Below, in pieces: positions 7,568 through 14,243 of a DNA stretch of 42,694 bases (positions are counted from its first letter, which is position 1; each line of letters opens with the position of its first letter). Both the position numbers and the translations under genes were made by a program. The notes under the pieces were generated by a model. The model was not told where the DNA came from. It made no database searches and saw only the letters and a program-made list of their open reading frames with translations. The stretch spans positions 1-42,694 of IMG/VR virus record IMGVR_UViG_3300035698_005380; one strand, given 5' to 3'. This stretch comes from a virus.

Positions 7568-8464
7568 ATGAGTAGAGTGACGTTGTTAAACAACGCTCAA
7601 CTAATGAAGAGGATCAGTAGGAATTACACGTTCGATGATGCGTGTAGTTCTTACCTTGATCATCGGAGGAGCTTGGGGGATACGGATATCTCCCATGCGA
7701 GGCGGCTACGTGCCGTCCTTGCCGAGATAAGTCTCGATGATATTAGTCGGCGTTACATTCACAACCAGATAACTGAGCCGATGTATGCGAGAGGGTTGTC
7801 TGGGTCAACGGTGCGGCGCTTCTTGACTACGTGCCAATCCATCCTGAACCATGCACACCACATGGAGTTGACTGACAATCAGGTTAAGCTGGATAAGCCA
7901 GCCGAGGGTGCGCCGAGGGACGTTTGGATTACGCTTGAAGAGGTCGATCAGTTTATTGGCCACTGTCACCCGAAGTTCAAGGCGTTTGCCACGTTCTTAT
8001 TCTTTACAGGTTGTCGTCTTGGTGATGCGTTGAAGTGTAACTGGACACAGGTACATGATGGTTGTGTACTGTTCACGACTCGTAAAGGTAAGGGGTTGCC
8101 GAGAAAGCGGTATGTGCCATTGCATACTAAGGTGTTAGCTGCCATCGGTGAGGTGGGAGATCAAGGATATATACATAAGCTCAACGGTAGGGGCTGGCAT
8201 AAGTCTGAGGTCTATCCTTACTGGAATCATGCGGTTGAAATGTGTTTGGCCGATACGGTGAAGGGCAGTGCATCTTACGAAAGGTTTCATGGCATCACGC
8301 CGCATGGGGCTAGGCATACTTTTGCTTCGTTGTTAATTATGAATGAGGTAAGTGAGCGTGATGTGGCTGAGTTATTGGGTCACTCGTCGATGGATATGAT
8401 GAAGAGATATACCCACTTGAGTACGTCTCACTTGAAGAAAGCGATACTCAAGCTAGGTGTCTGA
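7568..8464 (+). CDS. int: Tyrosine recombinase (phage integrase, 298 aa)
   Basis: The catalytic set is complete: R150 (TGCRLGDAL), a Lys in the beta-hairpin (K173 or K175), H246-x-x-R249 (TPHGARHTF), H272 (LLGHSSMD) and the nucleophile Y281 (MKRYTHLS). The N-terminal 110 residues fit a SAM-like core-binding domain. Length is normal for the shorter phage integrases; the N-terminal arm-binding domain is small or missing. It ends 234 bases from the tRNA-Ser segment that marks attP, the usual int-attP arrangement. GAGG seven to ten bases before the ATG is its ribosome binding site. Confidence 0.93.
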   Translation: MSRVTLLNNAQLMKRISRNYTFDDACSSYLDHRRSLGDTDISHARRLRAVLAEISLDDISRRYIHNQITEPMYARGLSGSTVRRFLTTCQSILNHAHHMELTDNQVKLDKPAEGAPRDVWITLEEVDQFIGHCHPKFKAFATFLFFTGCRLGDALKCNWTQVHDGCVLFTTRKGKGLPRKRYVPLHTKVLAAIGEVGDQGYIHKLNGRGWHKSEVYPYWNHAVEMCLADTVKGSASYERFHGITPHGARHTFASLLIMNEVSERDVAELLGHSSMDMMKRYTHLSTSHLKKAILKLGV

Positions 8465-8658
8465 TTGGACTGCCCGTTGTGGGTAAATTGTTAGAAATGT
8501 TTGAGTACTTTAGAGATTAGACACAGCTAAATCTAACAGAAAAGACTGTCCATTAGTTGTTTCGCTGACAGCTTAATTAGGTGTCAGGTTTTTGCTACAA
8601 AATTTAATTAATTCGTATTTCTGCTTGTTTAACCATGATATTTTATGATGGTTAAAAT

Positions 8659-8691
8659 AAAAAAACTCAAGCGATATCAACCACTTGAGTT
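8659..8691 (-). terminator. Intrinsic terminator downstream of the tRNA-Ser segment
   Basis: Read on the minus strand, AACTCAAG and CTTGAGTT form a perfect 8-bp stem (8684-8691 with 8664-8671), followed by seven T. It lies six bases past the CCA end of the tRNA segment, in the tRNA's own direction. After integration it could serve as a new terminator for the rebuilt host tRNA gene. On the plus strand it lacks a U-tract. Confidence 0.7.
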
Positions 8692-8697
8692 AATATA

Positions 8698-8757
8698 TGG
8701 CGGAGAGCGAGGGATTCGAACCCTCGATACGGATTAACGTATACACCCTTAGCAGGG
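8698..8757 (-). other. attP: attP core: 3' half of a tRNA-Ser(GCU) gene
   Basis: Read on the minus strand the segment contains an anticodon loop CTGCTAA (anticodon GCU), a long variable arm, a T-arm with GGTTCGAATCC, the 3' acceptor strand and the discriminator with CCA. Beyond 8757 the 5' anticodon-stem strand no longer pairs, and the D-arm and 5' acceptor are missing, so this is not a functional tRNA. It is the typical identity block of a tRNA-targeting integrase, ending in the anticodon arm where tyrosine recombinases often cross over. Because phage genes flank it on both sides, it is attP and not attL or attR. Confidence 0.88.
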
Positions 8758-8885
8758 CAGTATTGTCACACCTTAATGTATAGTAAGTGTAGTGATTAGG
8801 TGTATGTTTTTTAGTTTTAACCTACTCTTTTTATGTAATGGATATCAGTTTAACACCTTGTTGATTGATGGGCGTGTCTTTACAG

Positions 8886-8914
8886 TTGTAAGGTGTCTAC
8901 AAAGTATGTAAGAT
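8886..8914 (+). promoter_or_regulatory. Possible promoter for the small gene at 8936
   Basis: TTGTAA (8886-8891), 17 bases, then TAAGAT (8909-8914) is a plausible sigma70 promoter. An AGGTGT-type site (8889-8897) overlaps the -35 and runs into the spacer, where a bound protein would block RNA polymerase. Confidence 0.4.
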
Positions 8915-8935
8915 ATATTTTAGAGGAAAAGAAAC

Positions 8936-9139
8936 ATGCTAGAAAATAATAATAAGGCGAATGGTTTATCTCTACCACTCGGAGACAAAGTTAAGATAAA
9001 TATAGGGCTTGATCGTGCGTTGGTATATCTGATTGAGTTAAGAGATTCTGGGGAGATTGAACCCATATCTATTGACGAGGTTGGAGATATCATTTACACG
9101 TTAGAAGAAATTATGGATGCACTACAAGACAGTAAATGA
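8936..9139 (+). CDS. Small acidic hypothetical protein (67 aa)
   Basis: ATG at 8936 has AGAGGAAAAG upstream as a ribosome binding site. The product is acidic, with a mixed N-terminus and a C-terminal helix (DIIYTLEEIMDALQDS). No HTH or basic patch is seen, so it does not resemble an excisionase although it lies beside attP. It is a single-gene unit with its own promoter candidate and a strong terminator. Function unknown. Confidence 0.6.
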   Translation: MLENNNKANGLSLPLGDKVKINIGLDRALVYLIELRDSGEIEPISIDEVGDIIYTLEEIMDALQDSK

Positions 9140-9180
9140 TAACATAACGGTTCTTCGAGAGAAGATCATGTGTGTTGTCG

Positions 9181-9205
9181 GGGCGGCTTTCGGGTCGCCC
9201 TTTTT
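9181..9205 (+). terminator. Intrinsic terminator
   Basis: GGGCGGC (9181-9187) pairs with GTCGCCC (9194-9200), with one G-U pair, across a six-base loop and is followed by TTTTT. It ends rightward transcription from the gene at 8936 just before the convergent leftward gene that ends at 9207. Confidence 0.85.
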
Positions 9206-9206
9206 A

Positions 9207-9398
9207 TTACCTGAGTCTTTGTTCTTTCTGCGTTCTTGTGTGCATAGCACTGAACAATCTGTCCGTGTTAGCCTTTGAAAATTTATATGCGTATGCGTAC
9301 GCTTCTTTTAGGGTCATACCCTCCTTCTTTACCAGTGTCGATGCATTCTTGTCGATAACGTTCATACTCCGACCTGCCTTTAGTACTACACTAATCAT
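9207..9398 (-). CDS. Small basic hypothetical protein (63 aa)
   Basis: The start overlaps the stop of the nuclease gene (ATGA), so it is the last, coupled gene of a leftward operon. The product is basic and helical (MTLKEAYAYAYKFSKANTDR in the middle). No known family. Its stop sits right beside the U-tract of the convergent terminator. Confidence 0.5.
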   Translation of the reverse strand: MISVVLKAGRSMNVIDKNASTLVKKEGMTLKEAYAYAYKFSKANTDRLFSAMHTRTQKEQRLR

Positions 9399-9763
9399 TT
9401 AAAGTAACCCTGAGAAATCCCCCACGCTTTATAGAACACTGTGAAGTCATCTAATGATATGAGTACGTAAGAGTCTCCTATCTTTTGACGCGACCGCCTG
9501 TTGATTACCACGGGGTATTCTCCTAGTGATGCATTGCGTAGTGCTTGAGCATACGCTGCTGGGAACGATAGCTTCTCTACTCGCTTGGCTTCAACTGCCA
9601 GTGCTGGCACACCCATTAGGTCACACGCACCTACAGTATCCTTCATGGTTGGGTCTTTGGTGTACAAGGATCGGAACACCTCGACACCAAGTTTTTCGCT
9701 GAAATATACGCATAGGTCTCGTTCAAACTGATCACCTTTTGCTTTTACACCTTTGATTGCCAT
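9395..9763 (-). CDS. PD-(D/E)XK endonuclease, Holliday-junction-resolvase-like (122 aa)
   Basis: The sequence has the layout of small resolvases of the Hjc/PD-(D/E)XK type: an N-terminal KGDQFERDL with E14, GACDL with D48, and VEAKR with E58 and K60 forming the D...ExK core. Length fits the family. It would cut branched DNA intermediates in phage replication or recombination. The start overlaps the upstream stop (TAATG). A generic VRR-NUC-like nuclease is the main alternative. Confidence 0.6.
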   Translation of the reverse strand: MAIKGVKAKGDQFERDLCVYFSEKLGVEVFRSLYTKDPTMKDTVGACDLMGVPALAVEAKRVEKLSFPAAYAQALRNASLGEYPVVINRRSRQKIGDSYVLISLDDFTVFYKAWGISQGYFK

Positions 9764-10101
9764 TAGTCAGGGTCATCCCAATCAAGTTTATTTTTGCAAG
9801 GAGTGCAAATGAATTTGTTTTTTGGCCGTGGAAGAATTGATTTGCATATCATGCAAGGTCGAGACCATTTAATTATCTCGCTTCGTCTTGAACGTACATG
9901 CTTTTCTGATTGAAGGTTTGCTATGCCTTGTGCTACAAGGATTCGCTTTACTGTATCGACACAGACGCCGACATGATTTGCCAATGTCTTGTACGTCATA
10001 CGCCTCTGCGTGTGTATCTTACCGATGTCTTCCATGACGATGGGATGATTGCTACGTAGCCAATCAACCTGTTCGGTTGTCACGAACCTCGCTTTTGCCA
10101 T
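9763..10101 (-). CDS. HTH and zinc-ribbon protein, probable DNA-binding (112 aa)
   Basis: Residues about 35-60 (YKTLANHVGVCVDTVKRILV) look like a helix-turn-helix. The C-terminal part has CMIC (83-86) and CTPC (99-102), a four-cysteine zinc site. It resembles phage regulators or HNH-neighbour zinc proteins, but no HNH motif is present. It is the first gene after a good promoter (10128-10156) whose start region carries a TTAGGTGTC site, so it is likely tightly regulated. It precedes the resolvase-like gene in the same transcript. Confidence 0.6.
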   Translation of the reverse strand: MAKARFVTTEQVDWLRSNHPIVMEDIGKIHTQRRMTYKTLANHVGVCVDTVKRILVAQGIANLQSEKHVRSRRSEIIKWSRPCMICKSILPRPKNKFICTPCKNKLDWDDPD

Positions 10102-10115
10102 ACTCCAACCAATCT

Positions 10116-10177
10116 TTAGGTGTCAGTAGTATATCTATGTGTGGGTACTTTGTCACCTTTACTGCTCTTTAGGTGTC
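10116..10177. promoter_or_regulatory. Two TTAGGTGTC sites flanking a leftward promoter
   Basis: Exact copies of TTAGGTGTC lie at 10116-10124 and 10169-10177, 53 bases apart. The first covers the expected start of transcription of the promoter at 10128-10156, and the second lies upstream of its -35, inside the end of the small gene at 10159. The same 9-mer occurs at 8577 in the attachment region. Confidence 0.5.
10128..10156 (-). promoter_or_regulatory. Sigma70-type promoter for the HTH/resolvase operon
   Basis: On the minus strand GTGACA (10151-10156), 17 bases, then TATACT (10128-10133) is a strong sigma70 match. Transcription would start near 10121, inside a TTAGGTGTC site, and enter the gene that starts at 10101. 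Confidence 0.6.
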
Positions 10178-10374
10178 TTACTCAATGTATATTCTCTGTT
10201 GGCGCTGTCAATCTTGATTGCTAATGCGCCACCCTGCTCAACTTCAAACTTAGTTAAGCGCATCTTTCCGAAGGCATCTTGTAGTTTATTTATAGTAGCT
10301 ACCATCTCGTCCGGCATGAGTGATCGATTGATGGCTGGATCAGTTGTTAAGTTTGCTTTAACCATTCGTTTCAT
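10159..10374 (-). CDS. Small hypothetical protein (71 aa)
   Basis: ATG at 10374 has AAGGTAA about seven bases upstream. The product is basic at its start and then mixed, with no recognised motif. It lies between a structured non-coding stretch upstream and a promoter downstream, so it may be a unit of its own. No clear promoter was found in front of it. Function unknown. Confidence 0.5.
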   Translation of the reverse strand: MKRMVKANLTTDPAINRSLMPDEMVATINKLQDAFGKMRLTKFEVEQGGALAIKIDSANREYTLSKTPKEQ

Positions 10375-10426
10375 TTTTTATTACCTTGTTGTGTTGCTCT
10401 GACCAAGAAGAGGGGAGTCAGGTGGA

Positions 10427-10534
10427 GGGGGAGTGCTAACGACTCCCCCACCGGACGACCCTTCTGGTCTACGCAAAGGTTTATTATTTGTTTTCCGGTT
10501 CTTATTTATATATAAGGGAGGACGAAACCGGAAA
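10427..10534. other. Structured non-coding stretch with two strong stem-loops
   Basis: GGGGGAGT (10427-10434) pairs with ACTCCCCC (10442-10449) across seven bases. TTTCCGGTT (10492-10500) pairs with AACCGGAAA (10526-10534), and its 25-base loop holds an inner CTTAT/ATAAG stem. CCGG recurs at 10451-10454, 10496-10499, 10528-10531 and 10540-10543. There is no U-tract, so these are not terminators. A 63-codon ORF crosses the region but lacks a ribosome binding site and a convincing sequence. A small RNA, a leader or a replication signal is possible. Confidence 0.4.
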
Positions 10535-10586
10535 GAATACCGGACAACACCTCTTTTCTTTATACATATCATACACTTACAAATTT

Positions 10587-10625
10587 AAAAACCGTCTCAC
10601 AAATAATTAACTTGAGACGGTTTTT
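10587..10625 (-). terminator. Strong terminator after the primase-helicase gene
   Basis: AAAAACCGTCTCA (10587-10599) pairs with TGAGACGGTTTTT (10613-10625) over 13 perfect base pairs across a 13-base loop. A and T runs at both ends let it work in both directions. It begins right after the stop codon of the primase-helicase gene (10626-10628). Confidence 0.9.
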
Positions 10626-12740
10626 TCAGCCTAAAACTAGGTAGTTTGTGGGCTTGCCGCGAGTGCCTTCACTCACTGATTTGACCACTAATTTACCCTC
10701 ATTGAGTAGCTTGGTGACAGCACCCTTAAACAAAACCTTGCCAGCTTTACTCTTATAATCTTGTGCTAATTCACGCATCGAGTAGCCGCAATCAAACACG
10801 CCAGACAACTCACGACCTGCATTTTTAACCACGTAATAAATCTCATCGTGGAGGTCGTTAAAGTCTGGGTGTTCATCGGCCATTGCTAATGTCTTGCCCT
10901 CATCGACAATCACACCTGTATCGATCAACTCTTTGATCTTTGCATACGTAACTGTCTTACTGGTAAACACATGGCTTAGAATATCCTTACGTGTATTTAG
11001 CCCCTTGCGTATTGCCTCGATCACCATACCCTCGGTACTCACATCTGCTGGCTCATGTCGTGAGCCATCGATCTCATCTGTGCGATCTACAAGCAATCCT
11101 GATAATGGTTCGCGTATCAACCAGTGCGTACTCACATCACCACCGAAGTTTTCTTTGCCAAGCCCAGCCATAAACACGTTGTTGTTACCTACGAGATTTA
11201 ATCTACTGGATACTTCCTCACATACTTCCTGAGATGGACGCCAGATAGGGATGGCGAAGCGTGATGAGTTGACGATGTTACTTGCACCACGAATCTTACC
11301 GATCGCGCCTTGAGGTGTGGTTGGGGCTGTACCCATATCATCCTTGCGTAGATGATGAGTAAAGATAACAGTAGCACCTGTCTTGACTGCGATGTTCTGC
11401 GCCCACTTGAGCGCTCGGTCAGCGGCCACATTGTCTTCGTCGAAGCGCCATTCAAAGAATGATTGCAAAGGATCAAACACAACCATTGCCAAGTCCTCCA
11501 TCTGTATCAGCGTGTTGCGCCAATCATCAGCTTCTTGTGTGAACTTAGGCGCGTCAAACTTTTTTGTACCAAAGTTCATCGCAGTCTCAAGCTCAGGTAT
11601 AGGTATAACTATTAGCTGGTCAGGAAATCCAATGCGTCGATACGTGGGGTCAAGGAATTCAAAGCGGCGCATCAACTCATTACGATCATCTTCAGCTAAA
11701 AACATCACAACCTTGCCATGCTTGCGTATCGGATGGCCCATAAACATAGGTGTCACACCTTCTTCTGGACACGCAATTTTCATCGCCAAGTCCATGAGTA
11801 AGTACGTCTTACCTACGCCGCCCGACGAGGCAATGACTCCGGGCAATCCCGCTGGGATTAAATCTTTCACGAGCCAGTCCCGATCTGGTGGCGCACCGCA
11901 CAGACCAATAGAATCACACTCAAACATGAGTCTCATGTGAGCGCGTAGTGTCCTCTCCTTATCAGTGATCAGCGACTCCTTGCGTACACCGTCAGCATTA
12001 AACTCATCGGGGTTATTCTTTTTGTGTATCTGCATAACAGATACTACGATTATCTTAACCTCGTCTTGATCGAGGGGTGGCTTACACCTCTTCTCATTTT
12101 CCGTGAGTGCTAAAAGAAATAACTCTTTACCCCACCCCGCAGGGTTATCGACAATCAACTTACCGACGAGCCTCGTCATCATGTCGTTACGATTACCAGA
12201 AGAAAACTCATCGGGTAGTATGTCGCGCACTACGCCGTCAGCAGTAGCGGCTGGCACATAGTCCTCAAATTCCCAATCCGGCAGCTCAAACGGGATGTCA
12301 GACACCTTAACGTCGAGGGGTAAGTCCCATTTGTAACCAGCACTCGGATAAACTTTAACGAGTCCACCATCACCTCTCACATCTATGTTGTTTATACCTC
12401 TCCAAGTTGTTGCATTTTTAATAACGCGCTTTGGATGCTTGAAAAAATAATGCCTACCTCTTTTAGTAGTCTGCATAATAGGAGTCGGACACCCCATCTT
12501 TTCAAACTCTCTTATAGACTGCTCATCGTCACAGTCAACAACAACAATTCCCGATAGCTCACCAGTTATGATAGCTATCCCAGCAGTCGGGAAACGATCC
12601 CATAATTCTTCTACCAGTTCAGGTTCTTGTTCGGTCAGTTGATATTCTTTCCACTTAACTAGTGGCTTTTTGTCGTCACCTACTGGTATCACTTGAAAAC
12701 CAAGCTCGCAGTAAGCAACAGCCCATTCTTTTAGATTCAT
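10626..12740 (-). CDS. Bifunctional primase-polymerase / helicase (704 aa)
   Basis: The N-terminal 160 residues are an archaeo-eukaryotic-type prim-pol domain: VVVDCDDE with D69 and D71, RGRHYFF with H97, and DVRGDGGLVKVYPSAGY. Residues about 295-500 are a RecA-like (RepA/AAA_25) helicase with Walker A ASSGGVGKT at 304-312 and a later VVFDPLQ that fits Walker B. The C-terminal 150 residues look like winged-helix repeats. It would prime and unwind phage DNA at the fork, so it is the main replication protein. It is read leftward from the shared control region at 12960-13050, just after the small Cro-like gene, and ends in a strong terminator. Its ribosome binding site is weak (GAGAC). Confidence 0.9.
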   Translation of the reverse strand: MNLKEWAVAYCELGFQVIPVGDDKKPLVKWKEYQLTEQEPELVEELWDRFPTAGIAIITGELSGIVVVDCDDEQSIREFEKMGCPTPIMQTTKRGRHYFFKHPKRVIKNATTWRGINNIDVRGDGGLVKVYPSAGYKWDLPLDVKVSDIPFELPDWEFEDYVPAATADGVVRDILPDEFSSGNRNDMMTRLVGKLIVDNPAGWGKELFLLALTENEKRCKPPLDQDEVKIIVVSVMQIHKKNNPDEFNADGVRKESLITDKERTLRAHMRLMFECDSIGLCGAPPDRDWLVKDLIPAGLPGVIASSGGVGKTYLLMDLAMKIACPEEGVTPMFMGHPIRKHGKVVMFLAEDDRNELMRRFEFLDPTYRRIGFPDQLIVIPIPELETAMNFGTKKFDAPKFTQEADDWRNTLIQMEDLAMVVFDPLQSFFEWRFDEDNVAADRALKWAQNIAVKTGATVIFTHHLRKDDMGTAPTTPQGAIGKIRGASNIVNSSRFAIPIWRPSQEVCEEVSSRLNLVGNNNVFMAGLGKENFGGDVSTHWLIREPLSGLLVDRTDEIDGSRHEPADVSTEGMVIEAIRKGLNTRKDILSHVFTSKTVTYAKIKELIDTGVIVDEGKTLAMADEHPDFNDLHDEIYYVVKNAGRELSGVFDCGYSMRELAQDYKSKAGKVLFKGAVTKLLNEGKLVVKSVSEGTRGKPTNYLVLG

Positions 12741-12766
12741 TTGTGTGTGTCTCTATATTAAAGGAG

Positions 12767-12952
12767 TTAGATAAAATACTTATTGATATTTAATTTTGGG
12801 TTTTTAGTCTTCAAGACCTCCAGCACTCTAGTAGTTACAAAGCCTTGGTTTTGCCATCTATAAGGTGCGGTTCTAAATTTCTCAGTGAGTTTCGCCACTT
12901 CTTTAGCACCACCGCAGTCGTCGATTAATTGCTTAACATTAAACTTCTTCAC
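12767..12952 (-). CDS. Small Cro/YdaS-like HTH regulator (61 aa)
   Basis: The protein matches small phage Cro-type repressors: a helix-turn-helix at about residues 14-38 (GGAKEVAKLTEKFRTAPYRW then QNQGF), a conserved Val-Leu-Glu-Val helix, and a short tail ending in YFI. The start is GTG at 12950-12952 with TAGGA upstream. It is the first gene leftward from the divergent control region and precedes the primase-helicase. This is the position of a Cro-like switch protein acting on its own operator, probably the palindrome at 12983-13000. No separate CI-type repressor is visible in the window. Confidence 0.65.
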   Translation of the reverse strand: MKKFNVKQLIDDCGGAKEVAKLTEKFRTAPYRWQNQGFVTTRVLEVLKTKNPKLNINKYFI

Positions 12953-12969
12953 TTTTTTATCCTAGTCGC

Positions 12970-12997
12970 TTGCATTAAAAAATGTATTGTATATGAT
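12970..12997 (+). promoter_or_regulatory. Rightward promoter for the recombination cassette
   Basis: TTGCAT (12970-12975), 16 bases, then TATGAT (12992-12997) gives a rightward sigma70 promoter for the genes from 13052. The -10 lies wholly inside the 18-bp palindrome, so a bound protein would block it. Confidence 0.5.
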
Positions 12998-13000
12998 ACA
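12983..13000. promoter_or_regulatory. 18-bp palindrome, probable operator of the divergent control region
   Basis: TGTATTGTATATGATACA is an imperfect palindrome that matches the site at 6609-6626 in 16 of 18 bases. It covers the -10 elements of both divergent promoters. An AGGTGT-type site (minus strand, 12999-13007) overlaps its end by two bases. Confidence 0.65.
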
Positions 13001-13017
13001 CACCTAAAGTACATCAA
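12988..13017 (-). promoter_or_regulatory. Leftward promoter for the Cro-like and primase genes
   Basis: On the minus strand TTGATG (13012-13017), 18 bases, then TATACA (12988-12993) is a plausible sigma70 promoter. Its spacer contains TTAGGTGTG and its -10 lies in the palindrome, so both short sites could control it. Confidence 0.45.
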
Positions 13018-13051
13018 AGAACTTTAATAACAGGTTAAGGAGACACCACAA

Positions 13052-13429
13052 ATGATGATAGACACACCCGAAAGACCAATAGATTTTGCTGTGATGGATG
13101 AGATTTGCGATCAATATTTTGCCGCAAAGAAGAGTAAAGCATTAGCAGATGCAGAATTTAAAGATGCAACAGCAAGAGTGGATGCTCTGCTGAGTGCCAA
13201 CGAAGAGATTAAAAACTCTAGCAACTACTCAGTAGCTAGAGTGTTGGGTCAGTCATATAAATGGGATAAAGAGATGCTTGGTCACATGGTCGGCTCTCAC
13301 TTAATAGAGCTATCTCCATCAGTGAATAAAAAAACATTTGATGATGCGGATGCAGAAGACCAGCTCATGTTGATGCCAGCTTTAGAGATCAAGCCATCTA
13401 ATAAGATATCAATTAAAAAAATAAAATAG
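13052..13429 (+). CDS. Hypothetical protein, first gene of the recombination cassette (125 aa)
   Basis: ATG at 13052 follows AAGGAG (13036-13041); a second ATG comes directly after it. The product is acidic, mostly helical, with a Lys-rich end (KPSNKISIKKIK). Residues 20-60 form one long helix. No family recognised. Its position just before a Sak4-like ATPase and an SSB-like protein suggests a role in recombination or replication, perhaps as a binding partner. Confidence 0.65.
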   Translation: MMIDTPERPIDFAVMDEICDQYFAAKKSKALADAEFKDATARVDALLSANEEIKNSSNYSVARVLGQSYKWDKEMLGHMVGSHLIELSPSVNKKTFDDADAEDQLMLMPALEIKPSNKISIKKIK

Positions 13430-13439
13430 GGTACGAGTA

Positions 13440-14243
13440 ATGACATTTATAACCAAAAAGACTGACAACGAATCAATAAAAAATACCAGCAAGACACTCA
13501 TCTATGCACTGCATGGATTCGGCAAGACGACACAGTGCAGAAACTATCAAGAAAAGTTTGGTCGTGGCCTCATCCTAAGTGGTGAAGGGGGGCTATCAAG
13601 TATCTCTGACACGGGTATCGACTACCTACCCTTTAGTAGTTGGGATGGCAAGCATGAGCCTGACAACGGTATCTATTCGTTCCGTGGCATCTGCATGATG
13701 ATGGCAAATCCTGACTCTGGATTCGCATCAGAAAAGTTTGCTTGGATAGCTATCGATTCGCTAACGGAACTCAGTGACCTACTCATGCGAGAGCTTGAGC
13801 GTAAGTACGCTAATGATGCTAATGGCTTCAAGTTATGGGGCGACTTCAAACGGCAGATGATTGGCTCACTCAAGTTTATTCGAGACCTGCCTTATCACGT
13901 ACTGGTTACTTGTCTTGCCAAAGACGAGGAAGACGACAACGGTAGAGTTTCCTTTTGGCCTGACGTACATGGAAAGGCAGTTAGTAAGCAATTGCCAGCC
14001 CTATTCGACCACGTTTTTGCTGGTCATAGATACACAGAAACAGTAGAGGACGGTTCAGTTGTTGTCCATCGTCGTCTCTACGCAGATGAGGTTTACGGTT
14101 ATCACGGGAAGGTGCGAGACCCACTGCGTCGCATCCCCCCCGTCATAAACACCAGCAACGTCGCGGATGTTGTTAGTGCGATACACATGAGCAGCAGTGA
14201 TTTTAAAACTTGGCTAACAGCCGTAGGAGTACAAGCAAAATGA
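13440..14243 (+). CDS. Sak4-like RecA-fold ATPase (AAA_24 type, 267 aa)
   Basis: Walker A reads ALHGFGKT at residues 23-30; the first glycine of the usual loop is replaced, which is common in this phage family. FAWIAIDSLTEL fits Walker B, and VLVTCLAKDE looks like the following sensor strand. Sak4-type proteins are single-strand annealing or strand-exchange ATPases in phage recombination. The next gene encodes an SSB-like protein with an acidic tail and overlaps it by four bases (ATGA); a RecB-like nuclease follows, making a complete recombination set. A generic phage nucleotide-binding protein is the cautious alternative. Confidence 0.7.
   Translation: MTFITKKTDNESIKNTSKTLIYALHGFGKTTQCRNYQEKFGRGLILSGEGGLSSISDTGIDYLPFSSWDGKHEPDNGIYSFRGICMMMANPDSGFASEKFAWIAIDSLTELSDLLMRELERKYANDANGFKLWGDFKRQMIGSLKFIRDLPYHVLVTCLAKDEEDDNGRVSFWPDVHGKAVSKQLPALFDHVFAGHRYTETVEDGSVVVHRRLYADEVYGYHGKVRDPLRRIPPVINTSNVADVVSAIHMSSSDFKTWLTAVGVQAK

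Larger units (their letters stand above)
8453..8897. other. Attachment region with six AGGTGT-type short sites
   Basis: This largely non-coding stretch between int and the small gene at 8936 holds six copies of a 9-mer close to TWAGGTGTC: 8453-8461 (+), 8577-8585 (+), 8767-8775 (-), 8796-8804 (+), 8852-8860 (-) and 8889-8897 (+). Two lie on the int side and four on the other side of the tRNA segment, as arm-type integrase sites do. Similar sites occur at promoters elsewhere (6632, 10116, 10169, 12999), so a regulator site is also possible. Otherwise the stretch is AT-rich with no ORF of note. Confidence 0.55.

Noticed and set aside
8698-8762. A functional phage-encoded tRNA-Ser
   Set aside because: The D-arm and 5' acceptor strand are missing and the 5' side of the anticodon stem does not pair; it is an attP segment.
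10381-10572. 63-codon leftward ORF in the hairpin-rich stretch
   Set aside because: No ribosome binding site, a low-complexity Pro/Gly/Arg sequence, and it crosses both stem-loops; treated as non-coding.
11383-11940. 185-codon rightward ORF opposite the primase-helicase gene
   Set aside because: Antisense shadow of a clearly functional gene, without ribosome binding site or motif.
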